Notes under the pieces: model-generated | What the model saw: only the letters and a program-made list of their open reading frames with translations | The model's database searches: none | What the model was told of the DNA's origin: nothing | Translations under genes and position numbers: made by a program | In this document: in pieces, positions 14,339 through 14,433 of the stretch | Numbering within the stretch: the first letter of the stretch is position 1 | How the letters are laid out: each line of letters opens with the position of its first letter | Source: Candidatus Poseidoniaceae archaeon | GTDB lineage: Archaea; Thermoplasmatota; Poseidoniia; Poseidoniales; Poseidoniaceae | Direction: 5' to 3' | Assembly (NCBI GenBank): GCA_029250345.1 | Contig: JAQXFL010000175.1 | Coordinates: 1 to 14,433, forward strand | Length of the DNA stretch: 14,433 nt

Positions 14339-14433
14339 ATGGACACCATTGCAAACGACTTCACCATTAACATCGCCACTGCCAACGGAACAGGTTCGCA
14401 ATCTGCAAACCTCATTCTCCTCCAATCTCTCTT
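14339..14433 (+). CDS. korA: 2-oxoacid:ferredoxin oxidoreductase alpha subunit, N-terminal fragment (probably 2-oxoglutarate-specific, KorA)
   Basis: ATG 14339 opens a frame that runs off the right edge after 31 codons. An AGGGGA stretch lies 9 bases upstream. The fragment contains NDFTINIATANGTGSQSANL, the glycine-rich start of the gamma-type domain. In archaeal and bacterial KorA-type proteins this domain is fused in front of the pyrimidine-binding alpha domain. The family converts 2-oxoglutarate and CoA to succinyl-CoA, CO2 and reduced ferredoxin, with a beta subunit (KorB) that binds TPP; KorB would be expected just to the right. Substrate choice cannot be read from 31 residues, but the nearby aconitase favours 2-oxoglutarate. 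It is divergent from the cyclophilin gene. Confidence 0.8.
   Translation, partial: MDTIANDFTINIATANGTGSQSANLILLQSL

Noticed and set aside
1..14433. CRISPR array, tRNA, IS element or defence island.
   Set aside because: No regularly spaced repeats, no cloverleaf-like segment with tRNA landmarks, no transposase or nuclease motif, and no terminal inverted repeats were seen. The only repeats are inside coding genes.

Overview
The window looks like a piece of a planktonic marine euryarchaeon of the Marine Group II / Poseidoniales type. This is an inference, not a search result. It rests on a cytosolic-type aconitase beside the start of an archaeal-style 2-oxoacid:ferredoxin oxidoreductase, a giant multidomain surface protein with a C-terminal membrane anchor, a membrane-anchored cyclophilin, TPR-membrane proteins, compact spacing, and no tRNA, rRNA or mobile element. 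All genes look similar in composition, and I see no sign of recent transfer.

Left, plus strand (1-2654): the 3' end of a gene for a protein with RanBP2-type zinc fingers and long RGG/RPPRR-rich tails (FUS/EWS-like in layout), cut by the left edge. Next, after 13 bases, comes a TPR protein with a two-helix membrane hairpin, then a glutathionyl-hydroquinone reductase-type GST.

Centre and right, minus strand (14162 back to 2792): four genes that all read leftwards. They are a membrane-anchored extracytoplasmic cyclophilin with a TPR-like cytoplasmic part, aconitase, an unrecognised 229-residue cytoplasmic protein, and a 2222-residue secreted, membrane-anchored protein that takes up nearly half the window. 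In order, the giant carries a signal peptide, a seven-bladed integrin-like propeller, two MAM/immune-inhibitor-A-like modules set among CARDB-like beta domains, a glutamine-amidotransferase-like domain with no visible nucleophile, Ig/PKD-like domains, a transmembrane helix, and a cytoplasmic tail with two copies of a helical repeat. All of its 22 cysteines lie outside the membrane. It converges on the GST gene, with 137 bases between their stops.

Right edge (14339-14433, plus): the first 31 codons of a 2-oxoacid:ferredoxin oxidoreductase alpha subunit, probably KorA, divergent from the cyclophilin.

Two themes tie the genes together. Aconitase and the 2-oxoglutarate:ferredoxin oxidoreductase are both TCA-cycle steps. 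The extracytoplasmic cyclophilin and the cysteine-rich giant surface protein suggest export and folding of envelope proteins. No defence system, CRISPR or phage island is visible. The less usual items are the FUS-like zinc-finger protein, the giant surface protein with its duplicated tail motif, and the orphan protein between aconitase and the giant.
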